The translations under genes were made by a program, and so were the position numbers. Below, in pieces: positions 18,768 through 26,366 of a stretch of 64,000 nt of DNA (positions within the stretch are counted from its first letter, which is position 1; each line of letters starts with the position of its first letter). The stretch comes from SVTX01 sp045612105 (GTDB lineage Bacteria; Bacillota; Clostridia; Oscillospirales; CAG-272), in NCBI GenBank assembly GCA_045612105.1, contig JAZKYL010000113.1, positions 62,001-126,000 on the forward strand, in the 5' to 3' direction. The notes below the pieces were generated by a model. That model saw only the letters and a list, made by a program, of their open reading frames with translations, did not search any database and had not been told where the DNA came from.

Positions 18768-19502
18768 TTATACCATCTCTTCTATATGATAGATATAATC
18801 AATAGAACGAAGAGCGTCGATTATCTCGCTGTGCGTCTTGTACTTCTTAAGCTCAGCGCTTTGGATAGTGAGCGCTACGGAATAAACGCTGAGACCCGAA
18901 TTGATGTAAGCGGGATTTACCTCAATGTCATCGATACGAAGACCAAGCTTTCTGATCGTTGATACAAAGCTTTGAAGATTTTCCTTGCTTTTAAGCTCAA
19001 GATGTACTTCGAAATGATTGGATCTGTTCTTGAAGCGTCTCTCCATACGGGGGAACATGGAAAGACAGATCATCATTGCCAAAAATCCTATCAAGGATAC
19101 GGTATAGAAGCCTGCGCCTATGAGCAGACCGATAAATCCAACCGCCCAGAGTCCTGCGGCGGTAGTAAGCCCCTTTATCTGGTTCTTGGAGCTGAAAAGA
19201 ATCGAGTTAGAGCTGATGATTGCTATACCTACGACGACTGCCGCGGATATGATGGGGAATCCAAGGGTGAATTTTGTTATTAAAAACAGGTCAAGCAGCA
19301 TAGCCATGGTAGAAGCTAAAGATATCAGCATAAAGGTACGCAGACCTGCCGCGTGACGTTTGGTTGAGCGTTCCCAACCGATTATTGCAGAGAATAATAC
19401 AGATATAGCTATTCTGAGAAGAATGGACCAAAGATCAATTCTTGATGCCCATTCACCGAGAAGGTAGCTTATGGGGTCTACAGCATTGAATATTTCCGGC
19501 AT
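18768..19502 (-). CDS. MgtC/SapB-family membrane protein
   Basis: This 244-residue protein has four to five N-terminal transmembrane helices and the MgtC signature GWERSTKRHAAGLRT near residue 45. It is followed by a soluble C-terminal domain of about 85 residues (FEVHLELKSKENLQSFVSTI) resembling the ACT-like tail of the family. MgtC proteins affect magnesium homeostasis and membrane energetics, but their molecular activity is unsettled. A longer reading uses a TTG at 19520; GAGAGG lies ten bases before the ATG at 19502, inside that extension, so the ATG is preferred. It is 28 nt downstream of the antiporter gene and probably cotranscribed, suggesting a shared role in ion balance. Confidence 0.85.
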   Translation of the reverse strand: MPEIFNAVDPISYLLGEWASRIDLWSILLRIAISVLFSAIIGWERSTKRHAAGLRTFMLISLASTMAMLLDLFLITKFTLGFPIISAAVVVGIAIISSNSILFSSKNQIKGLTTAAGLWAVGFIGLLIGAGFYTVSLIGFLAMMICLSMFPRMERRFKNRSNHFEVHLELKSKENLQSFVSTIRKLGLRIDDIEVNPAYINSGLSVYSVALTIQSAELKKYKTHSEIIDALRSIDYIYHIEEMV

Positions 19503-19530
19503 AATGTTAAAACCTCTCAATCATAATATT

Positions 19531-20988
19531 TTAACGACGATTTCTGAATCTGCGTCGCTGAAGCTCCGAAAGAGCCTCGAATTGTTCATCTGCCGCTTCA
19601 AGGAATGCGGCTTCCTCGGGAGACATCTCGATTTTTTCGGGTTCGGGAAGCTCCTCACGTATTTTGCTGATACGTTCTATAAGGATATCAACCTCGCTCT
19701 TGGGATTTCCGTGCTCGTCAACAGTTTCAACCGGAGCAAGATCCTCGATCTTTTCGGAGAATGAGCCCGAAAGATGAAGCGAAAGCTTTGCGCAGGCGGG
19801 GCCTATGAGCTCGTAGAGAATACTTGAAGCAAGAATAATGGTTTGTAGATTTTCACCCACATCGCCGCCAAGAGTTCTCGCTGCCATAGCAGCAAGACCG
19901 ATGGCAACACCCGCTTGAGGGATCAGTGCGAGACCAAGATAATTTCTGATATTTTTCGAGCTTTTTGTAACCAATCCGCCCAAGAAAGCACCGCCGTATT
20001 TACCTACCATTCTTACGGCAAAATAAAGAATCGCTATCAGAATGATAGGAACCGTACCCGAATTGTTGCCTGTTGGTGAGAAAAGTGAATCGATCTGCAA
20101 ATTAGCACCCGAACGGACGAAAAAGAGAAGCATTATAGGGGGACTAAAATAATTGATCTGCTTATACAGCTTGTCGTCCTCGGTGACGTTGATATATACC
20201 ATTCCCATTGTGATGCATCCGAGCAGAGGAGAAATGTCGAGGAGTGCGCAGATACCGCAGAAGACGAAAAGCATACTGATAAGAATTATCAAACGGTTAT
20301 CGGTAGATCGTTTTTTAGGCATCAAAACCTTCAAGAACCAACCAAAGAATGCTCCGAGCACCATAACGCCTACGTTTATAATTATAGGCATTATGACAGT
20401 GCCTGCTGAAAGAGTTTCGCTACCTTCTGCAAGCATCGAGCCCGCAACCGACAGTGCGATACTGAAAGCGATCAAGCTGAATACGTCGTCAAGCGCGATT
20501 ACCTGAAGCACTGTGTCAACAAATTCGCCTTTGGCCTTCGTCTGTCTGATAGTCATAGCAGTTGACGTAGGCGCGGTTGCCGCCGCAAGGGCAGAGAGGA
20601 CTATCGAGAATATGGGATCCAGTCTTAAAACAAAGAACGTAAGAATGAAAACCAACAGTGCCGCCAGGAGTGCCTCGCTCAAAGTTATGACAAGGGTTTT
20701 CAAACCGTTTTTCTTCAATGATGAAAGCTTAAAAAACTCACCGACACTGAAGGCAATAAAAGCAAGTGCTATATCCGAAATAAAATCGGTTCCGGCTATA
20801 ACCTGCTGAGGTATGAGATCGAGGCAGAAGGGACCAATAATAATTCCCGCGACGATATAGGCCGTGACGTTTGGTAGCTTTAAAAGCTTAGTTACTCTCG
20901 TCAGCGCAAAGCCCGAGAAAAGCATTATTGATATCGCGATAATGACAACCGCGGTTTGGGATATATTTTCATAAAAGCCGTTTAGCAA
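19531..20988 (-). CDS. Cation/proton antiporter, CPA family
   Basis: This 485-residue protein has about 12 transmembrane helices. LPNVTAYIVAGIIIGP near residue 37 is the typical second helix of Na+/H+ and K+/H+ exchangers (KefB/NhaP-like). VIALDDVFSLIAFSIAL near residue 165 carries the ion-binding Asp pair, and PQAGVAIGLAAMAAR near residue 365 is the late conserved helix. The last 75 residues are charged and cytoplasmic (PEPEKIEMSPEEAAFLEAADEQ). The start is TTG, with AAGGAGG seven bases upstream and no better ATG nearby. The ion (Na+ or K+) cannot be told. Confidence 0.85.
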   Translation of the reverse strand: MLNGFYENISQTAVVIIAISIMLFSGFALTRVTKLLKLPNVTAYIVAGIIIGPFCLDLIPQQVIAGTDFISDIALAFIAFSVGEFFKLSSLKKNGLKTLVITLSEALLAALLVFILTFFVLRLDPIFSIVLSALAAATAPTSTAMTIRQTKAKGEFVDTVLQVIALDDVFSLIAFSIALSVAGSMLAEGSETLSAGTVIMPIIINVGVMVLGAFFGWFLKVLMPKKRSTDNRLIILISMLFVFCGICALLDISPLLGCITMGMVYINVTEDDKLYKQINYFSPPIMLLFFVRSGANLQIDSLFSPTGNNSGTVPIILIAILYFAVRMVGKYGGAFLGGLVTKSSKNIRNYLGLALIPQAGVAIGLAAMAARTLGGDVGENLQTIILASSILYELIGPACAKLSLHLSGSFSEKIEDLAPVETVDEHGNPKSEVDILIERISKIREELPEPEKIEMSPEEAAFLEAADEQFEALSELQRRRFRNRR

Positions 20989-21094
20989 GCTGCCACCTCC
21001 TTAAAATCCTCTAAAAAACGAAAAAGACACATCAAAACATACGGCAAGCAGCCACATGTCCCGATACGTCTCAAAAACTCTGTACCGATTACTA

Positions 21095-21123
21095 ATTGTA
21101 CTACTAAAATTCGGTTTTGTCAA
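21095..21123 (-). promoter_or_regulatory. SigA-type promoter of the antiporter-MgtC operon
   Basis: TTGACA-N17-TACAAT on the minus strand, divergent from the TPR gene promoter 20 bp away. Confidence 0.85.
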
Positions 21124-21143
21124 GAGGTTTTTGAAAATATCTA

Positions 21144-21172
21144 TTGATGTTTGTAATAATTTATGTTATAAT
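21144..21172 (+). promoter_or_regulatory. SigA-type promoter of the TPR-DUF4037 operon
   Basis: TTGATG-N17-TATAAT, about 47 nt before the start codon. Confidence 0.8.
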
Positions 21173-21219
21173 TGATGTGGATGATAATTATTTTATTCAT
21201 TAATTAAACGGAGGTGCCT

Positions 21220-22005
21220 ATGAACGAGAATATCAACTGTAGCAGCTGTTCCAAGGAATCCTATAAAACTGTTCCATTAACTCGTTTTTTTGAAAAGCTG
21301 AATGAATTATTTTCTCGTAACGATCTTCCCGCAGTCGGCAGATTGCTGGACTATTGGGATGGTGAAGCAAGAGCTCTTGGCGATAAACGCGGATTGCTTG
21401 AAATACTCAATGAAAAGATAGGCTATTATCGCAGAACCGCTGAAAAAGAAAAGGGAATGGCGGCTATTAGCGAGGCATTTTCTCTTATTGAAAACGACGG
21501 AATCGGCGATCCTATATCAATAGGAACTATATATCTCAACGGTGCTACCACTATGAAGTCCTTCGGTCACGCGAAAGAAGCTATGGCTTATTACGAAAAG
21601 GCAGAGAAAATATATAATGAGAACCTTGAGGACGGAGATTATAGGCTTGCGGCACTTTATAACAATATGTCCTCGGCTTATAAAGATCTCGGTGACCTTG
21701 AAAAATGCGAGGAGTCCTGCTTCAGGGCAATAGACATATTAAAGGATAAGGATGATTGCCTCGGAGAAACAGCGGTAACGCTTATTAACGTCGCTCACTT
21801 GTATTACGACGTAGATCCTTTGGACGAGAGAGTATACGAGATAATGGATAAAGCTTGGAATTGCCTTATGTCCGAAAAGAATGAACGTAACGGAGATTTT
21901 GCGTTCTTCTGCTCAAAATGCTACCCATCCTTCGGATTTTTCGGCTATTTTGAAAGAGAAGCAGAATTGAAGGCTCTTATGGAGAGAATATATGCAGGGA
22001 ATTGA
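21220..22005 (+). CDS. Tetratricopeptide-repeat protein
   Basis: This 261-residue protein has no signal peptide. From about residue 75 it shows TPR helices, clearest in FGHAKEAMAYYEKAEKIY and the next one containing ALYNNMSSAYKDLGDLEKCE, then a degenerate third unit. Residues 6-11 contain a CSSCS motif. A GTG six bases earlier is in frame, but GGAGGT overlaps it and is ideally placed for the ATG at 21220. It overlaps the next gene by 14 nt, so the pair is translationally coupled. Nothing identifies a partner other than the DUF4037 protein. Confidence 0.75.
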   Translation: MNENINCSSCSKESYKTVPLTRFFEKLNELFSRNDLPAVGRLLDYWDGEARALGDKRGLLEILNEKIGYYRRTAEKEKGMAAISEAFSLIENDGIGDPISIGTIYLNGATTMKSFGHAKEAMAYYEKAEKIYNENLEDGDYRLAALYNNMSSAYKDLGDLEKCEESCFRAIDILKDKDDCLGETAVTLINVAHLYYDVDPLDERVYEIMDKAWNCLMSEKNERNGDFAFFCSKCYPSFGFFGYFEREAELKALMERIYAGN

Positions 22006-22918
22006 GTTGTCACGCGCCTATTTTGAGGAATTTGGGAGACCGATGCTTGAGCGCGAGTTTTCGGAATATATCGATAGAATTGCGGTAGGACTCGTGGGTC
22101 ACGGCTCGGAGTGCTTCGGCTTTGACGATGAGATATCCACCGATCATGATTTTGAGCCCGGATTCTGCCTTTGGCTTACAGATGAGGACGAAAAGGAGTT
22201 TGGATTTAAGCTTTTCAGAGCCTATTCAAAGCTTCCCAAGGAGTATATGGGTGTAAAATGCCTTGAAAAAAGTGCCCTTGGGTCAAAAGAAAAGGGAGTA
22301 CGAACAATTTCGGAATTCTATTCTGCATATACCGGTCGCAGCGGTGCACCCGAAACACTCCGCGACTGGCTCTATACTCCTTCCCATTATTTGGCAGAAG
22401 CCACTAACGGAGAGGTCTTTTCCGACCCATTGGGCGAGTTTACACGTATCAGAGAGCAGATCAAAAACGGAATGCCCGAGGATGTTAGGCTTAAAAAGAT
22501 CGCGTCCTGCGCTCTCCATATGGCTCAGTCGGGACAGTATAACTACAAAAGATGTATTGCTCACGGTGAGATAGGTTCTGCAAGACTTGCTCTGGATGAA
22601 TTTGCAAGAAATGCAGCCGAAATAGTCTTTTTGCTTGAAAAGTGCCACGCGCCGTACTATAAATGGGTGTTCCGTGCTATGAAAAGACTGCCGCGGCTCT
22701 CCCATCTTGCTTTTGACCTTGAAAAATTGATAACTTTGCCGTCAGACGAAACTCTGATGATAGAGCTTGGTATAGAAAGCCTCAGCGAAAAGATAATAAA
22801 CGAGTTGAAAAGTCAAAAAATAACCGAAGCAACCTGCAATTATCTTGAAAACCATGCCTATTCGGTCAATGAAATGATAACCGATAACGAAATTAGAAAC
22901 CTACATATTTTATTATAA
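21992..22918 (+). CDS. DUF4037 nucleotidyltransferase-like protein
   Basis: This 308-residue protein matches the DUF4037 family from the start (ELSRAYFEEFGRPMLEREF). Residues about 34-54 read GLVGHGSECFGFDDEISTDHD, which has the G-S-x(n)-D-x-D arrangement of nucleotidyltransferase-fold enzymes. FEPGFCLWLTDED follows. The C-terminal 150 residues are helical. The nucleotide substrate and target are unknown. It is coupled to a TPR gene by a 14-nt overlap, and family members are often found beside TPR genes, which suggests a regulatory modification module. No terminator is evident after it. Confidence 0.8.
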   Translation: MQGIELSRAYFEEFGRPMLEREFSEYIDRIAVGLVGHGSECFGFDDEISTDHDFEPGFCLWLTDEDEKEFGFKLFRAYSKLPKEYMGVKCLEKSALGSKEKGVRTISEFYSAYTGRSGAPETLRDWLYTPSHYLAEATNGEVFSDPLGEFTRIREQIKNGMPEDVRLKKIASCALHMAQSGQYNYKRCIAHGEIGSARLALDEFARNAAEIVFLLEKCHAPYYKWVFRAMKRLPRLSHLAFDLEKLITLPSDETLMIELGIESLSEKIINELKSQKITEATCNYLENHAYSVNEMITDNEIRNLHILL

Positions 22919-22957
22919 TCTGTAAAAAATAATTCTACCTATTTATTATGATACCCC

Positions 22958-22986
22958 TTGACAAAGGAAAAAATGTGTGGTATAAT
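22958..22986 (+). promoter_or_regulatory. Perfect SigA promoter before the oadB riboswitch
   Basis: TTGACA, exactly 17 nt, TATAAT. Predicted transcription starts near 22993, just before the riboswitch P1 helix. Confidence 0.93.
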
Positions 22987-22995
22987 CTCTCTCGT

Positions 22996-23086
22996 AATGT
23001 TAGGGAGTAGCCAACGGCATCATCGTATCTTACTGCGTCAGAACGGTTTTATACCCGCAGAGGATTTAAATGGCGAGACTTTCGTT
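22996..23086 (+). ncRNA. yybP-ykoY-like (manganese-type) riboswitch aptamer
   Basis: The 5' strand reads GTTAGGGAGTAGCC (22999-23012) and the 3' strand GGCGAGACTTTCG (23072-23084). Pairing GCC with GGC and G-A with C-T leaves the asymmetric internal loop GGAGTA/GAGA, which matches the conserved metal-binding loop of the yybP-ykoY family (GGGGAGUAGC...GCGAGACC). CATCATC at 23018-23024 corresponds to the family's second loop (UCAUCA), and CTGCG/CGCAG forms an internal hairpin. Its 3' strand is shared with the following terminator stem, as expected for a switch that turns on when ligand holds P1. Manganese is the known ligand of the family. Another cation sensor, such as a sodium class, is a possible alternative given the downstream gene. 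Confidence 0.65.
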
Positions 23087-23115
23087 GCAGTTTTTACTGT
23101 TGCGAAAGTCTTTCT
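23076..23115 (+). terminator. Riboswitch-controlled attenuator
   Basis: AGACTTTCG pairs with CGAAAGTCT (9 bp), with an inner CAGT/ACTG helix, followed by TTCTTT. The left arm begins inside the aptamer's conserved GAGAC strand, so aptamer and terminator exclude each other. Confidence 0.7.
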
Positions 23116-23159
23116 TTATGCCTTGCAAACTCCAAATAAGTAATTTCAAGGAGAAGAAA

Positions 23160-24287
23160 ATGGATTTTTTCAAGGAACTGTTTTCGGGTTTCACCTATAT
23201 AGCAACAGGTGATAACTGGAAAACCATAGTAATGTGGATAATCGGCGGAGTGCTGATATTCCTTGCTATCAAAAAGAAAATGGAGCCCACGCTCCTGCTA
23301 CCTATGGGTCTTGGCGCGATTCTCGTCAACCTGCCGCTTGCAAACGAAGGAATAGTCAGCCCTCACGGCTCGATCACCACGCTTTTCAACGCAGGTATCG
23401 CAAACGAGCTTTTCCCGCTGCTGCTGTTCATCGGTATCGGTGCAATGATCGACTTTGGTCCTCTGCTTTCCAACCCGAAGCTGATGATCTTCGGTGCGGC
23501 TGCTCAGTTTGGTATTTTCTTTACAATGTCACTGGCGGCTCTTCTCGGATTTGAGCTTAAGGACGCAGGTTCTATCGCGATCATCGGTGCAGCTGACGGT
23601 CCTACCGCTATTGCGGTTTCCCAGGCACTCGGCTCTAACTTTACCGGTGCAATAATGGTTGCGGCATATTCTTATATGGCACTTGTGCCCATTATCCAGC
23701 CTCCCGTGATCAAGCTTTGCACGACCAAAAAAGAGCGTATGATCCGTATGCCTTACCGTCCCGCAAACGTATCCAAGCTTACAAGAATTCTTTTCCCCAT
23801 AGTCGTTACGATTATAGTTGGTATCTTCGCCCCCAAGAGTGCGGAGCTTATCGGATTTTTGATGTTTGGTAACCTTATCCGTGAGTGCGGAGTTCTTGAT
23901 AATCTTTCCGAGACCGCGCAGAACGCTCTTGCTAATATCATTACGATATTCCTCGGCATCTCGATCTCCGCTCGCCTTACCGCGGCAGAGTTTTTGAAGC
24001 TTGATACTCTTATGATCCTGGCACTTGGTCTCTTCGCGTTTATTTTCGATACCTTTGGCGGTATTATGATTGCAAAGGTCATGAACCTTTTCCTCAAGGA
24101 AAAGATCAATCCTATGATCGGTGCTTCGGGTATCTCTGCATTCCCCATGTCCGCGCGTGTTGTTCATAAAATAGGTCTTGAGGAAGACAACCAGAACTTC
24201 CTCCTGCCCCACACCATTGGTGTAAACGTTTCGGGACAGATCGCTTCTGTTATCGCGGGCGGTCTTATCCTCGGCATGCTATCTTGA
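23160..24287 (+). CDS. oadB: Sodium-pump decarboxylase beta subunit (OadB/GcdB/MmdB type)
   Basis: This 375-residue membrane protein has the exact family length. GAADGPTAIAVSQALGSNF near residue 147 contains the conserved Asp of the sodium channel helix (Asp203 in Klebsiella OadB), and GNLIRECGVLDNLSETAQN near 240 and NPMIGASGISAFPMSARVVHK near 320 are the other signature segments. In complexes, the beta subunit couples carboxybiotin decarboxylation to sodium export. No carboxyltransferase alpha or biotin protein gene lies nearby, so partners are elsewhere or absent. A 30-codon upstream extension exists, but it runs through the attenuator; AAGGAG before the ATG at 23160 decides the start. Confidence 0.93.
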   Translation: MDFFKELFSGFTYIATGDNWKTIVMWIIGGVLIFLAIKKKMEPTLLLPMGLGAILVNLPLANEGIVSPHGSITTLFNAGIANELFPLLLFIGIGAMIDFGPLLSNPKLMIFGAAAQFGIFFTMSLAALLGFELKDAGSIAIIGAADGPTAIAVSQALGSNFTGAIMVAAYSYMALVPIIQPPVIKLCTTKKERMIRMPYRPANVSKLTRILFPIVVTIIVGIFAPKSAELIGFLMFGNLIRECGVLDNLSETAQNALANIITIFLGISISARLTAAEFLKLDTLMILALGLFAFIFDTFGGIMIAKVMNLFLKEKINPMIGASGISAFPMSARVVHKIGLEEDNQNFLLPHTIGVNVSGQIASVIAGGLILGMLS

Positions 24288-24305
24288 TAGAAGGAGGAGA
24301 GAAGA

Positions 24306-24551
24306 ATGACTACTAAAATCACTACAACTGCTATCGAAGAGATAAGCGAAGCTACAGAGGAAATAACTACCGAAACAGTTGAAGTTGTCGGAGTTGAGAC
24401 GTTTCCTCCCGAAAATGACCAGGTGGAAAATATGGTCTACACTCTTCCTATGATGGGAAAGGGAATGTTCGGTATTTTCTTAGTTACCGTAATCATAGTA
24501 GCAAGCGTTGCAATATTAAATAAAGTGACCGGCGGAAAGAAGAACGGTTAA
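24306..24551 (+). CDS. Small OadG-like membrane subunit with acidic Thr/Glu-rich N-terminus
   Basis: This 81-residue protein starts 18 nt after oadB with its own AAGGAGG. Residues 1-50 are rich in Thr and Glu (AIEEISEATEEITTETVEV). Residues about 55-75 (MGKGMFGIFLVTVIIVASVAI) form one transmembrane helix of the type found in OadG-related small transporter subunits, with the typical GM-G-F-V spacing, and end in LNKVTGGKKNG. Gamma subunits normally hold alpha to beta and have the helix first, so the long acidic extension in front of it is unusual. Assignment rests on position plus the helix motif. Confidence 0.65.
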   Translation: MTTKITTTAIEEISEATEEITTETVEVVGVETFPPENDQVENMVYTLPMMGKGMFGIFLVTVIIVASVAILNKVTGGKKNG

Positions 24552-24553
24552 TA

Positions 24554-24595
24554 AAAATCAGTGATTCATCACTTAATTGATGGATCACTGATTTT
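24554..24595. terminator. Bidirectional terminator between oadB operon and mnmA
   Basis: An 18-position stem beginning AAAATCAGTGAT, with one mismatch and a 6-nt loop, then TTTTTT. Confidence 0.88.
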
Positions 24596-24597
24596 TT

Positions 24598-25659
24598 CTA
24601 TTGAATTATTCCGCCGCCAACAACGTAATCCCCGTCGTACATCACCGCGGATTGACCTTTGGCAGGTGCTCTTTGAGGCTCATCAAAGGTAAGCGTGATT
24701 TCGTCGATACCCGTTTGCTCAGCGTAAGCGTCGCTCTCCGCATGACGGTAGCGGATCTTGGCTTTAACTCTGATCTTTCCATCGAAATTATCAAAAGGAA
24801 TAAGATTTATCCCTTTTATTACAACGGTTTTCGTGAAAAGTCTGTCTTCGTCTGCAAGAGTGACCGTGTTGTTTTCAGCATCCTTTTTCGTCACGAAAAT
24901 ATGTCGTCCCATAGATATTCCAAGACCCTTGCGCTGACCGATGGTGTAGTGAATTATACCCTTGTGTCTGCCGAGAATATTTCCGTCCTCGTCGATATAG
25001 TCGCCTACTGGATATTTCTCACCCAATTCCTGTTCAATAAAAGAAGCATAATCACCGTCGGGAACGAAGCAGATGTCCTGGCTGTCACTCTTGTGCGCAA
25101 TAATGAAACCGTTATCCTCACCAATTTTGCGGATTTCAGGCTTTGTAAGATCACCGAGAGGGAACACGGTATGTGATAATTGATATTGAGAGAGTGACCA
25201 GAGCATATAAGTCTGATCCTTTTGTTCGTCAGCCGCTTTTTTCAGTAAAAATCTGCCGTCCTCACGTCGCTCTATCCTTGCGTAATGACCGGTTGCGATC
25301 AAGGCTGCGCCATCCGCTATTGCATTATCAAGCAAAACACCGAATTTTAAAAGCTTATTGCAAACAATACAAGGGTTTGGAGTGCCGCCCGAAATATAGG
25401 TGTCAATAAAATCTCGAATTACGGTGTCGTGAAATCTGTCTTCAAGAGAATATACCTTGTGAGCTATACCGATTTTATCGCAGACCGAGCGCGCGTCGGT
25501 AATATCCTGGTCGGAAAGAACTTTTCCGTTTGCGTCAAGCTTTTTACACAGCTTCATAGTCGCACCGCTGACATCGTAACCTGATTTAATGGCAAGTAGA
25601 GCAGCCACCGCGCTGTCGATTCCGCCGCTCATAGCGACGGTCAGTTTCTTTTTATCCAT
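24598..25659 (-). CDS. mnmA: tRNA-uridine 2-sulfurtransferase MnmA
   Basis: This 353-residue enzyme thiolates U34 of tRNA Lys, Glu and Gln. The PP-loop SGGIDSAVA at residues 11-19 adenylates the uridine; NPCIVCN near 99 has the first catalytic Cys and SQDICF near 194 the second, both present. GHYARIE and KAADEQKDQTYMLWSL are family signatures, and the C-terminal beta-barrel domain is complete to GGGIIQ. It lies 6 nt after trmL, so two wobble-position tRNA-modifying enzymes are encoded in one operon. Confidence 0.97.
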   Translation of the reverse strand: MDKKKLTVAMSGGIDSAVAALLAIKSGYDVSGATMKLCKKLDANGKVLSDQDITDARSVCDKIGIAHKVYSLEDRFHDTVIRDFIDTYISGGTPNPCIVCNKLLKFGVLLDNAIADGAALIATGHYARIERREDGRFLLKKAADEQKDQTYMLWSLSQYQLSHTVFPLGDLTKPEIRKIGEDNGFIIAHKSDSQDICFVPDGDYASFIEQELGEKYPVGDYIDEDGNILGRHKGIIHYTIGQRKGLGISMGRHIFVTKKDAENNTVTLADEDRLFTKTVVIKGINLIPFDNFDGKIRVKAKIRYRHAESDAYAEQTGIDEITLTFDEPQRAPAKGQSAVMYDGDYVVGGGIIQ

Positions 25660-25665
25660 AATACC

Positions 25666-26166
25666 TTATTCCCAAGTGAATTTAGTAAGCTCGCCGAATT
25701 CTTGCATACCTTCGAAATCTCTCTGACGAAGAATTTCGTAAACGGCAATAGCCACCGAATTTGATAGATTCAGCGAACGCAGATGATCTCTCATCGGAAT
25801 CCTGACGCAGGTGTCAGGATTGGCAAATAAAAGCTCCTCGGGAAGACCGCGAGTCTCCTTGCCAAACATTATCCACGCATCGTCGGGATAATCTATATCC
25901 GAATATTTGTGTTTTGCCTTGGTGGAAAAATAATAGACAGTAATTCCGGGATTTTTGGCGTAAAAATCATCAAGCCCGTCATAAAATGTAATATCAAGCT
26001 TGTCCCAGTAATCAAGTCCCGCACGCTTAAGCTTTGCATTGTCAATTTCAAATCCAAGAGGTCGTATAAGATGTAGAGAAGCACCGGTAGCGGCGCAGGT
26101 GCGAGCGATATTTCCTGTATTTTGAGGAATCTCTGGCTCGCAAAGAACTATATTTATGTGTGACAT
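25666..26166 (-). CDS. trmL: tRNA (cytidine(34)-2'-O)-methyltransferase TrmL
   Basis: This 166-residue SPOUT-class knotted methyltransferase has the usual length of TrmL. NTGNIARTCAATGA near residue 17, FGKETRGLP near 103 and the knot segment IPMRDHLRSLNLSNSVAIAVYE near 125 are all canonical. It methylates the wobble ribose of tRNA Leu isoacceptors as a dimer. CGGAG precedes the ATG by seven bases. Confidence 0.95.
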   Translation of the reverse strand: MSHINIVLCEPEIPQNTGNIARTCAATGASLHLIRPLGFEIDNAKLKRAGLDYWDKLDITFYDGLDDFYAKNPGITVYYFSTKAKHKYSDIDYPDDAWIMFGKETRGLPEELLFANPDTCVRIPMRDHLRSLNLSNSVAIAVYEILRQRDFEGMQEFGELTKFTWE

Positions 26167-26200
26167 ATCGTTTCTCCGAAAAAATTTTTGTTCACGGTTA

Positions 26201-26229
26201 ATTATATATCATATGTGTTAATTTTGCAA
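26201..26229 (-). promoter_or_regulatory. SigA-type promoter of trmL-mnmA
   Basis: TTGCAA-N17-TATAAT on the minus strand, 35 nt before the start codon. Confidence 0.8.
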
Positions 26230-26257
26230 GTATTTTACGAAAATTTACAAATACGAG

Positions 26258-26286
26258 TTGCTTTATAATAAAAAGTATAGTATAAT
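26258..26286 (+). promoter_or_regulatory. SigA-type promoter of secA
   Basis: TTGCTT-N17-TATAAT. A second TATAAT at 26264 lies in the spacer but has no matched -35. Confidence 0.65.
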
Positions 26287-26366
26287 ATAATTTATAATGC
26301 GTAATTATGCGCAAATCTCTGTTTGATTTATCAGAAACTAATTATTTTTAACCGAAAGGAGTCGTT

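Noticed and set aside
23070..23159. 30-codon N-terminal extension of OadB
   Set aside because: It would be translated through the riboswitch attenuator, and an AAGGAG-ATG start at 23160 matches the family N-terminus.
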